From Herpetosiphon aurantiacus DSM 785 (GTDB lineage Bacteria; Chloroflexota; Chloroflexia; Chloroflexales; Herpetosiphonaceae), in assembly GCA_000018565.1 (NCBI GenBank), contig CP000875.1, forward strand, positions 1,689,199 to 1,753,198: a DNA stretch of 64,000 bases, in the 5' to 3' direction. A model generated the notes under the pieces. That model was not told the DNA's origin. It ran no database searches and saw only the letters and a list, made by a program, of their open reading frames with translations. The position numbers and the translations under genes are program-made. Below, one piece after another: positions 1-8,030 of this stretch. The first letter of the stretch is position 1, and each line of letters opens with the position of its first letter.

Positions 1-104
1 CAACGATAGACAGTGCTATGTAAGCCCCGTCCAATTTCGCCCAAGATTCGCACCTTGGGGATAGCAGGTAATTCTGATGTTGCTGGCCATGTTGATTGTG
101 TCAT
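1..104 (-). CDS. Ser/Thr protein kinase, N-terminal fragment (runs off left edge)
   Basis: Only the first 34 codons lie in the window. Reading from an ATG at 104 down to the edge gives a short N-terminal tail and then RILGEIGRGLHSTVYR, which fits the glycine-rich nucleotide-binding loop (GxGxxxxVY) at the start of eukaryotic-type Ser/Thr kinases of the PknB/Hanks class. The absence of a strong ribosome binding site weakens the start choice. The catalytic loop, DFG motif and any sensor domain are outside the window, so the kinase call rests on one motif only. It is divergent from nothing visible and lies downstream of the icd remnant on the same strand. Confidence 0.5.
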   Translation of the reverse strand, partial: MTQSTWPATSELPAIPKVRILGEIGRGLHSTVYR

Positions 105-237
105 ATACGTTCTAGAATGCCAAACAGTGGATCATCCCACGGCACATCTACCTACCATTTCGTGTACAGTCGGCTGAGATGAAGTGTACCATGAAGCTGG
201 ATTAATTCTTGGGTATAGTCTCTAAATATGGGGATAG

Positions 238-265
238 CTGGCGATCAGGTAAGACTGATCGCCAG
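238..265 (-). terminator. Hairpin downstream of the icd 3' fragment
   Basis: A perfect 10-bp stem (CTGGCGATCA paired with TGATCGCCAG) with an 8-nt loop lies 12 bases beyond the icd stop codon. No U-run follows it on the minus strand, so it may be a weak terminator or a 3'-end-stabilising hairpin rather than a classical intrinsic terminator. Confidence 0.45.
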
Positions 266-276
266 TGATAGCCCAA

Positions 277-629
277 TTAGGCTTGTAATTTAGCAATAAT
301 GGCATCAGCCATTTCGGCAGTCCCAACCGCGCTTGGATCGTTGCGATCATCCTTTAGGTCGTAGGTTACATCCTTACCTTCAGCAATCACGGTTGCCACC
401 GCTGCATTGAGCCGATCAGCGGCTTCGATTTCGCCCAAGTGGCGCAACATCAACTCGCCTGAGAGGATCAAGGCAGTTGGGTTGACTTTGTTGAGATTTT
501 TGTATTTTGGAGCTGAGCCGTGGGTTGCTTCAAAAACTGCGCCATGTTCGCCGATGTTGCCACCTGGGGCAACCCCAAGGCCGCCAACCATGCCAGCGCA
601 CAAATCGCTCAAAATATCACCATACAAAT
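277..629 (-). pseudogene. icd: NAD-type isocitrate dehydrogenase, 3' fragment of IS-disrupted gene
   Basis: This piece encodes the last roughly 117 residues of an isocitrate/isopropylmalate dehydrogenase-family enzyme. It begins [11 protein letters not shown], the segment that supplies metal-binding aspartates, and continues with [24 protein letters not shown] and a C-terminal helical region ending AIIAKLQA. It is separated from its 5' half by an insertion sequence at 630-2502. Joining the two pieces at one copy of the target repeat restores an uninterrupted frame (VLPNL-YGDIL) of about 363 residues, the usual size of the family. A 169-codon open frame reads out of the element into this part, so a chimeric peptide is possible, but it would lack the Rossmann-like N-terminal half and cannot be active. 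Confidence 0.9.
624..629. repeat. Target-site duplication, left copy (ACAAAT)
   Basis: ACAAAT stands immediately outside the left inverted end of the insertion sequence and is repeated at 2503-2508 outside the right end. Because the base just outside each end is also complementary (T on the left, A on the right), the duplication can equally be read as 4 bp (CAAA) with 28-bp ends. Confidence 0.85.
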
Positions 630-656
630 GATAGTGCTGGCGAACCCTGTTTGTGC
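630..656 (+). repeat. Left terminal inverted repeat of the IS
   Basis: 27 bases beginning GATAGTGCTGGCGAACCC and ending TTTGTGC. They are an exact reverse complement of 2476-2502. Confidence 0.92.
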
Positions 657-682
657 AGCACTGGGCTGAAACGAACCAACGA

Positions 683-2383
683 TCATTGGTGGCTATGGAG
701 CCGTGTCTGTTCACGTATCTGAGACAGAGCAGGCGGTGGACGGAGGGCCACAAAGCGCGACGTTTGGGTTTGGTGACGCGACCCACCGGTCACCCATGCC
801 ACACTCCTCAGCAGATTCAGCGCACACGCGGTCAGCACATGCTGGAGTCGCGTTTTCGCCATCCCACCATAGCGACTCTGCCGCATCCCACAGACTCGGG
901 TTGCTTGCGACATTAGTCCCTCGACTCCCGCCCGTTTTGCATACTGCCGTTTGAAGGCATCGGTTGTTTGGGCGTGCCGCCGCTGCTGAAGGACTTCATG
1001 CTGTTCTCGGGGGCGGAGCGAAAGGCCTCGTGCTGCGGTTGCCGTATGCGTACACTGTGTTCGGACTGGACACGCTCGGCAGTCACGCGGTCGAAACGTC
1101 ACGCGAATGGCAGGATTCCCGTGTCGATCCTGATGCGAAATCCATTTGGTACTTGCGTGTCCTTGGGGACAAATGACCACCTTCGCGTCCCAATCGACCT
1201 GAAATCGCGTGATATCGAAGGCGGTCGGGTCTTTCGCTTGCCAGGCACTATCGCGAGCAATTGGCCCGCACAGTGTAATCCCATAGGTGGACTGGCTGGT
1301 GAGCATCGCTGCTGCATCGGTATAGCCCGTATCAACAAGATGGGTGCTGGGAAGGAGATCATGGCGAGCAAGGCCCTCATGAATCTGGTCTAAGACTTCA
1401 CCATCACGAATCGTGGATGGCGTGGTAAGCACATGCGTGATGAGGCAGGGCAGATCAGCATCGAAGGTTTCAGTCAGATGCACTTTGTATCCCGTCCATT
1501 CCATATTGCGTTTCGTGCTGTACTGCGCATCGCGATCATAGGGCGAATGAATGCGCATCCTGCTCGGTGGCATATCAGCCACTTCACGCCAGCGAACTGG
1601 TCCATTGGGGGCATGGTATTGTTGCCACCAAACGCGACGAAGGATGCATACGGCGGGATGAACGTGCAGTTCACGCGGGGCAGTCGGTGCCGCAAGGAGG
1701 GTGAGGAGTTCAAACCCATCGGCTCCAATCTGCTCGGCAAGACGTTGACGGTCGGCGGCTGCCTTCGGAAAGCGATATGCATCAGCACGTGGCCCATAGC
1801 GATCAAACCACGGCGGTGGAATCTGGCAGCGGACCCATGCGGGAGCCACGGTTGCGAGCGCATTGAGGGTGGCACGCATCGTTTCGCCAAGACATTCAAT
1901 GCGACTCAGGCCACGAACTGCCGCGAGGACATGGGTCGAATCGGTGCGTTGTTGCCCGCGTGTTCGCAGTAATCCGTAATCGCGAAGGCGCTCCAGCAGG
2001 GTTTCAAAGAGGATAGACGCACCATCTCCCGCCACAAGCCGGGCGCGGAACTCGCTGAGGACGGAGGCATCAAAGCCACGATCAGCAAGCGGAAGGCCCA
2101 AGACATATTTCCAATCAATGCGCATCCGCACGGCATCGGCGGCTTGGCGATCGGGGAGATCTTCCATGAACTGGAGGATGGTGACCATGGCGAGTCGTGC
2201 TGGCGCGAGGGCCGGTTGACCAGTATGGGAAAAGAGCGTGCTGAATTGCTGATTGTCAAACAGCATGCCAAAGTGATCACGGAGGTGCATGAGTCGGTTG
2301 CCATGTGGAGCAATGGCGTGTGCCAATTCAACGGTGTCCTCAGGAATGGGATAGTCACCAAACAACGCCGCACGCATGGTCAT
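683..2383 (-). CDS. IS1182-family DDE transposase
   Basis: A 566-residue transposase filling the insertion sequence. The N-terminal region ([16 protein letters not shown], then [20 protein letters not shown] and [14 protein letters not shown]) is the helical domain typical of IS1182/IS1380-like transposases. The catalytic core shows the first acidic residue in [15 protein letters not shown], the second in [10 protein letters not shown] and the glutamate in [11 protein letters not shown]. Between the second and third lies a cysteine cluster ([15 protein letters not shown]) seen in the family. The frame stays open upstream to 2479, but the ATG at 2383 has a GGGAG box at good spacing, so I chose it. 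No frameshift or internal stop is present, so the protein may be functional. Confidence 0.92.
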   Translation of the reverse strand: MTMRAALFGDYPIPEDTVELAHAIAPHGNRLMHLRDHFGMLFDNQQFSTLFSHTGQPALAPARLAMVTILQFMEDLPDRQAADAVRMRIDWKYVLGLPLADRGFDASVLSEFRARLVAGDGASILFETLLERLRDYGLLRTRGQQRTDSTHVLAAVRGLSRIECLGETMRATLNALATVAPAWVRCQIPPPWFDRYGPRADAYRFPKAAADRQRLAEQIGADGFELLTLLAAPTAPRELHVHPAVCILRRVWWQQYHAPNGPVRWREVADMPPSRMRIHSPYDRDAQYSTKRNMEWTGYKVHLTETFDADLPCLITHVLTTPSTIRDGEVLDQIHEGLARHDLLPSTHLVDTGYTDAAAMLTSQSTYGITLCGPIARDSAWQAKDPTAFDITRFQVDWDAKVVICPQGHASTKWISHQDRHGNPAIRVTFRPRDCRACPVRTQCTHTATAARGLSLRPREQHEVLQQRRHAQTTDAFKRQYAKRAGVEGLMSQATRVCGMRQSRYGGMAKTRLQHVLTACALNLLRSVAWVTGGSRHQTQTSRFVALRPPPALSQIREQTRLHSHQ

Positions 2384-2475
2384 GGATTCGGCTCCCTTTC
2401 GCACCGGTGGTGCATCCATCAACAGAGCAGATTCCATGATAGCCGAAGATCGCGGGCAAGAGACCGTACTGCACC

Positions 2476-2502
2476 GCACAAACAGGGTTCGCCAGCACTA
2501 TC
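2476..2502 (-). repeat. Right terminal inverted repeat of the IS
   Basis: Exact 27-base inverted match to 630-656. The target copy ACAAAT follows directly at 2503-2508. Confidence 0.92.
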
Positions 2503-3241
2503 ACAAATTGGGCAATACCATCACATCATAGAGTTCTGGTTTTTGCACCAACTGCATACACATATTATCGACAATCCGATCATCGAACTCGATATCGGGA
2601 TACTCTTTGGCGACTTCACGGGCAACTTCTAAGAATAAGCCATCGCTGAACTTCATAATATTGGCTTTATGCACTGCCGTGACTTTTTTGCGTTTGTTGG
2701 CGCGGGCATATTCAAAGGCAAAGCGCACAATTCGCTCTGAGCCAGGCACCGACATGGGCTTGATTGAGATACCACCTGGCTCTTTGATCAAGGCATTTGG
2801 GCGTTTTTGCAGCAACCAGTTGCGCAATTCGGCTACTTCATCAGTGCCACGCTCAAACTCGATCCCAGCGTAGAGATCTTCGGTGTTTTCGCGCACAACC
2901 ACAAGATCGATGTTTTCAAAGCGCGAGCGCACGCCAGGGTAGGAACGACATGGCCGAACACAGGCATAGAGGTCGAGTTCTTTACGAATCGCCACATTGA
3001 CTGAGCGAAAACCTGTGCCAACGGGGGTGGTAATCGGCGCTTTTAACGCCACTTTGGTTGAACGAATTGATTCGAGCACGGAATCGGGCAATGGAGTCCC
3101 TAATTGCTCCATTACATCGACCCCTGCATCCTGAATATCCCAATCAAAAGCCACGCCTGTAGCTTCTAAGACCCGGCGTGTAGCTTCGGCAAGTTCTGGT
3201 CCTGTTCCGTCACCACGAATCAAGGTAACCCGATGAGCCAT
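2501..3241 (-). pseudogene. icd: NAD-type isocitrate dehydrogenase, 5' fragment (246 residues)
   Basis: The 5' half of the disrupted gene starts at an ATG (3241) with an AAAGGA ribosome binding site. It carries the N-terminal RGDGTGPE signature, the substrate/cofactor segment [15 protein letters not shown], and the [12 protein letters not shown] stretch that carries the conserved lysine of the family. Translation ends at a TGA formed exactly by target repeat plus IS end, after VLPNL. The [12 protein letters not shown] pattern resembles IDH3-like/NAD-type isocitrate dehydrogenases more than isopropylmalate dehydrogenase, though homoisocitrate or tartrate dehydrogenases cannot be excluded by eye. 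The enzyme would oxidatively decarboxylate isocitrate to 2-oxoglutarate in the TCA cycle; this fragment lacks the metal site and should be inactive. Confidence 0.9.
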
Positions 3242-3328
3242 TGATTGATCCTTTCGATTCAAAAGCCCCTGCATTTGTACGGTCGAACCGTAGCAGCATT
3301 ATAGCATCCTGCGGGCTGAAGCGACAAA

Positions 3329-3356
3329 AAAGGGATGAGCATTTGCTCATCCCTTT
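3329..3356 (-). terminator. Rho-independent terminator of the LGFP-repeat protein gene
   Basis: A 13-bp perfect stem (AAAGGGATGAGCA with TGCTCATCCCTTT) with a 2-nt loop, followed on the minus strand by a run of T. It lies about 20 bases beyond the stop of the gene at 3377-4756. Confidence 0.85.
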
Positions 3357-3376
3357 GATCAAGCTTGGTTTGTTAA

Positions 3377-4756
3377 CTATTTCTGGAAGAAATCGATATT
3401 GCCTTCGCTGGCTAGCCCATCGCCACGGCCTAATGAACCGCTGGTGGTTCGCGCTTGACGCATGCTTAAGGTCGAGACACTGGTCACACTATTGCTGCGC
3501 ATACGCAAGAAGGCATAGGCTTCACGGCCACTTTCACTGGTGGAATAGATTTCATAAATACCTGGATCGAAGGAATTGTTTGGCACAAAGCGAATATTGG
3601 CATAATCGATTGAGCCATTACCATCAGCATAAACGCCAATAACTTCGGTTACGAGTTCGTCATATTCGTTGAGTACACCAACCGCAACTACTTCGCCTGG
3701 AACAAACCCGCCTGCATAGAAGTTGTAAATCGTATCCTGCCGACCTTCACGAGGGTCAACCCGTGCATTATAGTCGGCGGGCAGTGGCTGCTCAGGTGCT
3801 CGGGTAACTTCAAAATAGCCAATGCTGGCATGGCCGCTGAGCCGACCTTGGGCGGTAATCGCCCAAACCCCAACTCCTTGGCTGATTGTGACATAAATAC
3901 CTGATGAGGTTAACGACCCATCGATATCAGCATAGGTTGTTGAATTGGCCGGGTAGACTGTACCATCAGGTGAGGTCAACCACAAAACCACTTCTTCACC
4001 GGCGACAAAGCCAAAACCATTGAAGCCAAAGGTTGTCCCTTCAGGCCCAGAGCTTGGCGTAACGATCGCATCTTTGCTTGGTGGCAACCCAGGTGCGCCA
4101 GGAGGGGTACTGCCTGGAGGGCTGCCTGGTGGCAATGGCGTGGTTAACTCGCGGGGAGCCAACCGCCGACCTAGATCGCTGACGACAACCCGTTGCCCCG
4201 CAGGGTAATCGGGCCAAAATTCAAAGCGAGCACGCTCGAAATATTGAACGATATGCCATTTGTTATCCGAAGCGAGAATTTCATCCATTTCTTCGCTAAT
4301 TGGATAGCCAAATACGCCTAAACCACCTTTGGTTTCCCAAATGGTTTTGAACCCCCACATAATCATATGGCTGGTTTCGGGGAAGTAGCGGTGGTTGGCA
4401 TCGTTTTCGCGGGGCGGGATTTGCGGAAACACCCGATTAACGGTTGCTTCACGCCCCAAAAGCCCTAACTCGACTGAGCCATTGCTGGCTAACTCAAAGC
4501 GAGCACGTTCAAACCATTGAATGGTTTTGCCCTGTGCGTTGCGATATTCTTCAGTGATGGGGTAGCCAAAAATTTGTAAGCCGCCGTTGGCATTCCAGTA
4601 ATCGCGGAAACCACCACCAAGGTAGTGACCGGTTTCAGCATAATAAGTTGGTGGGTCGGCAGCATTAGAAGCTTGGGGTCGGGCGACAACCAGCGTTAAA
4701 AGCATTACTAGAATGATTAATGCCATGCTGCGCCGCACGGTCGAACGTGGGAGCAT
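3377..4756 (-). CDS. Secreted protein with LGFP-type repeats and Ig-like domains
   Basis: A 459-residue exported protein. Residues 1-33 form a signal peptide (basic start, hydrophobic ALIILVMLLTLVV, then cleavage near SNA-A). Two repeats follow at about 40-95 and 120-175, each with the pattern ETGHYL or ETSHMI, a glycine-aromatic segment, GGLxxFGYPI(T/S)EE and FERARFE. This LGFP-like repeat is common in Chloroflexi surface proteins and is thought to bind cell wall material. A proline/glycine linker (PPGSPPGSTPPGAPG) leads to two beta-rich domains (about 230-320 and 335-425) resembling bacterial Ig-like folds. The start has a strong AAGGAGG box close to the ATG. It is a single-gene transcript with its own promoter and terminator. 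The biological role is unknown. Confidence 0.85.
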   Translation of the reverse strand: MLPRSTVRRSMALIILVMLLTLVVARPQASNAADPPTYYAETGHYLGGGFRDYWNANGGLQIFGYPITEEYRNAQGKTIQWFERARFELASNGSVELGLLGREATVNRVFPQIPPRENDANHRYFPETSHMIMWGFKTIWETKGGLGVFGYPISEEMDEILASDNKWHIVQYFERARFEFWPDYPAGQRVVVSDLGRRLAPRELTTPLPPGSPPGSTPPGAPGLPPSKDAIVTPSSGPEGTTFGFNGFGFVAGEEVVLWLTSPDGTVYPANSTTYADIDGSLTSSGIYVTISQGVGVWAITAQGRLSGHASIGYFEVTRAPEQPLPADYNARVDPREGRQDTIYNFYAGGFVPGEVVAVGVLNEYDELVTEVIGVYADGNGSIDYANIRFVPNNSFDPGIYEIYSTSESGREAYAFLRMRSNSVTSVSTLSMRQARTTSGSLGRGDGLASEGNIDFFQK

Positions 4757-4799
4757 ACCTCCTCCTTAGGATTAATCTAAAATGAGAAACTCAAATCTG

Positions 4800-4828
4800 A
4801 GTATACCGATAGTTAGGGCTTTTGGCAA
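4800..4828 (-). promoter_or_regulatory. Sigma70-type promoter for the LGFP-repeat protein
   Basis: On the minus strand TTGCCA (4823-4828) and TATACT (4800-4805) are separated by exactly 17 bases, about 45 bases upstream of the ATG at 4756. Confidence 0.7.
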
Positions 4829-4991
4829 GTCTCGATCCGACGGTTTAGTGCTTGGGTTGCGGGATTAACCCGCTTTTGCGATCTTCCTTTAATTGCTGCA
4901 AAATCGGGCTTAGCCAGATCTTGTATGATAAAGCTTGTTTTGCTGGCTAGCCTGCTTGTATGCGACCTAGCATAGTTGCCAAGGAGTTACC

Positions 4992-6251
4992 ATGACGGTC
5001 GATTTAGCGCCATTTCGTAGTCACTTTCCAGCGTTAACCCAGACTCACGCGGGGAAACCCTTAGTTTTTTTTGATAATCCTGGTGGAACCCAAGTGCCCC
5101 AACAAGTGATTGGCCAGATGACCGATTATTTGCGGCGTTCGGTTGCCAATACCCATGGTGCTTTTATCACCAGCCAGCGCACCGATGCCGTCATTGACGA
5201 ATGTCATGCAGGGTTGGCGGCCTTGCTTGGCGGTGAGCCAGATGAAATTGTGCTGGGAGCCAACATGACTTCGCTCACATTTGCACTCAGTCGTTCACTA
5301 GCTCGCGAATGGCAAGCTGGCGATGAGATTATTCTGACCACGCTTGACCACGATGCCAACGTTACGCCATGGCTGCTGGCTGCTGAAGAACGTGGGGTTA
5401 TCGTACACTTTGTGGATATTAATCCTGTTGATTGCACCCTGGTGATGAGTGACTTTGAGCGCTATCTTTCGCCGCGCACTAAATTGGTGGCCGTTGGTTG
5501 GGCCTCAAATGCCTTTGGCACAATTAATGATGTTCAAACGATTGTCAAACAAGCCCATGCTGTTGGTGCTTTGTGTTTTGTTGATGCGGTTCAGAGCGTG
5601 CCCCACATTCCATGCGATGTCAAAGCGCTTGATGCCGATTTTGTGGCATGTTCGGCCTATAAATTTTTTGGGCCGCATGTTGGGGTGCTCTGGGCCAAAC
5701 GCGAACATCTAGAGCGCCTGTTTGCTTATAAAGTGCGACCTGCCCCCGAAACTTTGCCTAGTCGCTGGGAAACTGGCACGCAAAATTTTGAAGGCCAAGC
5801 GGGCATCAACGGAGCCTTGGAATATCTCGGTGGCTTAGGTGTGGGTTATATGGAGCGCTACGATCAGCTGCTTGGCGAAACGGTTGGTCAACGGGCCGTC
5901 TTGTTGTCCGCAATGCATGCGATTGCTGAAGCCGAGCAGAGCCTTGGCCAATATTTGATTCAAGCGTTGCAAACGCTTAAAGGTGTGCAATTGTATGGCA
6001 TTTTGGAGCCTGAACGTGGCCATTTGCGCGTACCCACCGTGGCATTTCGCAAGGCTGGAGTTACGCCCCAAGCAATTGCCAAAACCTTTGGTAATGAGGG
6101 AATTTGTGTTTGGGATGGCCATTATTATGCCTTGCGAGCCGTCGAACGCTTAGGCTTGCTTGATCAAGGGGGGATGGTGCGGGTTGGTTTAGCCCATTAC
6201 AACACGCGCACTGAGATTGATCGTATGCTGAATGTGCTTGAATCAATTTAG
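4992..6251 (+). CDS. Cysteine desulfurase-like PLP enzyme (class V aminotransferase fold)
   Basis: A 419-residue protein of the SufS/NifS-like class V aminotransferase superfamily. It shows the N-terminal FDNPGGTQVP segment, TTLDHDANVTPW, the cofactor-contacting FVDAVQ (Asp198) and CSAYKFFGPH with the probable Schiff-base lysine at residue 224, then RWETGTQNFEG. The overall pattern fits the cysteine-desulfurase-like subfamily whose members are often not part of Fe-S assembly operons. No SufU, IscU or other Fe-S gene is adjacent, so a general PLP-dependent lyase or desulfurase role is inferred, not shown. The start has an AAGGAG box five bases upstream. Confidence 0.85.
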   Translation: MTVDLAPFRSHFPALTQTHAGKPLVFFDNPGGTQVPQQVIGQMTDYLRRSVANTHGAFITSQRTDAVIDECHAGLAALLGGEPDEIVLGANMTSLTFALSRSLAREWQAGDEIILTTLDHDANVTPWLLAAEERGVIVHFVDINPVDCTLVMSDFERYLSPRTKLVAVGWASNAFGTINDVQTIVKQAHAVGALCFVDAVQSVPHIPCDVKALDADFVACSAYKFFGPHVGVLWAKREHLERLFAYKVRPAPETLPSRWETGTQNFEGQAGINGALEYLGGLGVGYMERYDQLLGETVGQRAVLLSAMHAIAEAEQSLGQYLIQALQTLKGVQLYGILEPERGHLRVPTVAFRKAGVTPQAIAKTFGNEGICVWDGHYYALRAVERLGLLDQGGMVRVGLAHYNTRTEIDRMLNVLESI

Positions 6252-6278
6252 TGGTGAATGGGCCGCTCGCTAAAATCG

Positions 6279-6312
6279 CAGTCCCACACTTAATCAATGG
6301 AGTGTGGGACTG
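6279..6312. terminator. Bidirectional hairpin between convergent genes
   Basis: A perfect 12-bp stem (CAGTCCCACACT with AGTGTGGGACTG) and a 10-nt loop between convergent stop codons at 6251 and 6327. Flanking T-runs are weak on both strands. Confidence 0.65.
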
Positions 6313-6326
6313 TTGCAGATCGAAAG

Positions 6327-7067
6327 TTAAATATGTTTGGCTTTGGTTTGTTCTTGGCGGGCTAATTCGCTGCGAACGGCAATCAATTCGCGGAAGGCTC
6401 GCAAAATCACGCTCAATTTGGCTCCGGTCGGGTTGCCTGCTACCCGTGGGCGATGGCCATTGATCGCAACTTCTTCAAAGCGAAAGCCAGCCCGTTTGGC
6501 GCGAACCAAAAATTCGGCGCTAAACGTAGCCCCACGTGATTGAACCTCAGTTTTGAGCGTATCAACGACATGGCGTTGCATCAATTTAAAGGCGCAATCA
6601 ATATCGCGGGCGGTATAGCCAAACAACAAGGTGACCAGACGGCTCCAGCCCCAACCGTTTAAGCGGCGCATCAGCGGGTCGCGGCGTGGTGAGCGATAGC
6701 CAACCACCAAATCGGCTTGATCAATTTTGGCCAGCAATTTGGGTAACTCACCAAGGTCAAATTGACGATCAGCATCAGTAAAAAAGACCAAATCGGTTTT
6801 TGCGCTGGTCAAGCCTGTCCAGACCGCAGCGCCATAGCCTTGGTTCACCGCATGATCGACCAACCGAACATGCGGATAGCGGGCTTCTAGGTCACGCACA
6901 ACCGCCGCAGTATTATCGCGGCTCCCATCGTTGACGACAATAACTTCATAGGCGCGGCCAAGGCTTTCGAGGGTATTGACCACTTCCTCAACCATGGCCG
7001 GAATATTTTCAGCTTCGTTATAGGCGGGTAAGGCCACCGTGATGCTTTTCACGTTGAGAACTCCCAT
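6327..7067 (-). CDS. GT2-family glycosyltransferase, dolichol-phosphate mannose synthase-like
   Basis: A 246-residue family 2 glycosyltransferase. Motifs in order are PAYNEAENIP, VIVVNDGSRDNT, FTDADRQFDLGEL (the DxD-like metal site) and GYRSPRRDP, with an amphipathic tail but no clear membrane anchor. It most resembles polyprenyl-phosphate sugar transferases that load mannose or glucose onto a lipid carrier from a nucleotide sugar at the inner membrane face. The ATG at 7067 has little ribosome binding site; a GTG at 7052, preceded by GGGAG eight bases away, is an attractive alternative start. It is transcribed alone, so its acceptor pathway is unknown. Confidence 0.85.
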   Translation of the reverse strand: MGVLNVKSITVALPAYNEAENIPAMVEEVVNTLESLGRAYEVIVVNDGSRDNTAAVVRDLEARYPHVRLVDHAVNQGYGAAVWTGLTSAKTDLVFFTDADRQFDLGELPKLLAKIDQADLVVGYRSPRRDPLMRRLNGWGWSRLVTLLFGYTARDIDCAFKLMQRHVVDTLKTEVQSRGATFSAEFLVRAKRAGFRFEEVAINGHRPRVAGNPTGAKLSVILRAFRELIAVRSELARQEQTKAKHI

Positions 7068-7166
7068 TGTTCGCAGATAGGGTTAAGTGCAGCCCTCCAC
7101 GCATGGGCTTGCAAGCAACTATTGTAGCATAAAGCCTTTAACCGCAATAAAAACGAACATATGTGT

Positions 7167-7194
7167 TTGCTTTTAAGGTTTTTAAAGGTATACT
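7167..7194 (+). promoter_or_regulatory. Probable promoter of the SRAP/YedK gene
   Basis: TTGCTT (7167-7172) and TATACT (7189-7194) are separated by 16 bases, 54 bases upstream of the ATG. No convincing LexA-like palindrome was seen nearby. Confidence 0.5.
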
Positions 7195-7248
7195 TAAGTT
7201 TAGGGTAACTGATAGTAGCTTTTGGGCGATTACAAAGGAGTTAAAGCG

Positions 7249-7908
7249 ATGTGTGGACGCTATTCGATCACTGCGAATGGGCAGCAAATTGCCTTACGTT
7301 TTGGGGTGCAAGTGGCGGGCGATTGGCAAGCTCACTATAATGCAGCGCCAAGCCAGAATTTACCAGTTATTCTCAATCGTGATCCGCAAAGTGTGCAATG
7401 GTTACGTTGGGGTTTAGTGCCACATTGGGCCAAAGATCCCAGCATTGGGCATAAAATGATTAATGCTCGCGCCGAAACACTCCTAGAAAAACCTAGTTTT
7501 CGCGAGCCATTGCGCAAACGTCGCTGTTTGGTGCTAGCCGATGGCTATTATGAATGGCAGGCAACTTCCAATGGCAAGCAACCCATGCGCTTTGTGCTCG
7601 AAGATGCTCAACCATTTGCCATGGCAGGTCTGTGGGAAGAATGGAACGCTGGCACTACTCCCCTAGCCACGTTTACCGTGATTACAACCTCGGCTAATTC
7701 GATGGCGGCAGCGGTGCATAACCGCATGCCGGTGATTCTTGAGCCAGAAACCGAGCGTGATTGGCTCAATCCTAATGCTGATGTGGCTGATCTGCTGCCG
7801 TTACTAACGCCGTTTGCTGGTGAAAAAATGCAGGTTTACCCAGTTTCAACCCGCCTGAACTCGCCAAGTAACGATGACTCAAGCTTAATTGCGAGAGCTG
7901 CAATTTAA
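7249..7908 (+). CDS. yedK: SRAP domain abasic-site processing protein (YedK/HMCES)
   Basis: A 219-residue protein covering a complete SRAP domain. After methionine removal the catalytic cysteine is residue 2 (MCGRYSI), as the family requires. Other active-site residues are visible: Asn72 in INARAE, Glu102 in GYYEWQ and His157 in AVHNRMPV. Known members form a covalent thiazolidine link with abasic sites in single-stranded DNA and so shield them during replication. An upstream in-frame codon at 7222 would bury the essential cysteine, whereas the ATG at 7249 has an AAAGGAG box, so that start is firm. It stands alone with its own promoter. Confidence 0.93.
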   Translation: MCGRYSITANGQQIALRFGVQVAGDWQAHYNAAPSQNLPVILNRDPQSVQWLRWGLVPHWAKDPSIGHKMINARAETLLEKPSFREPLRKRRCLVLADGYYEWQATSNGKQPMRFVLEDAQPFAMAGLWEEWNAGTTPLATFTVITTSANSMAAAVHNRMPVILEPETERDWLNPNADVADLLPLLTPFAGEKMQVYPVSTRLNSPSNDDSSLIARAAI

Positions 7909-8030
7909 GTGGATTGAAGGCTGATTGGCGCTAAAATACTGGCCTCAGCATTTGCGTAGGACTATGGTACGGGCTATACTAGGAGCAAGCGTAATTCGCG
8001 CGATGATTTCACGGGCCTAGGAGTTGCTCC

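Larger units (their letters stand above)
630..2502 (-). mobile_element. IS1182-like insertion sequence, 1873 bp, inserted in icd
   Basis: The element is bounded by 27-bp perfect terminal inverted repeats (630-656 and 2476-2502, outer sequence GATAGTGCTGGCGAACCC) and flanked by a short direct repeat of the target. It carries one transposase gene occupying nearly its full length. Its composition looks visibly richer in G+C than the surrounding genes, consistent with recent arrival. The insertion creates an immediate TGA stop in the 5' half of icd. Perfect ends, an open transposase frame and intact target repeats all indicate a recent, potentially active insertion. Confidence 0.92.

Noticed and set aside
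1433-1972. Plus-strand 179-codon frame within the IS
   Set aside because: It is an antisense shadow of the transposase gene with no family resemblance.
683-2479. Transposase start at 2479
   Set aside because: That start lies inside the terminal inverted repeat; ATG 2383 has a proper ribosome binding site.
4992-6251. SufS of an Fe-S assembly operon
   Set aside because: No suf or isc neighbours; sequence fits the cysteine-desulfurase-like subgroup of uncertain role.
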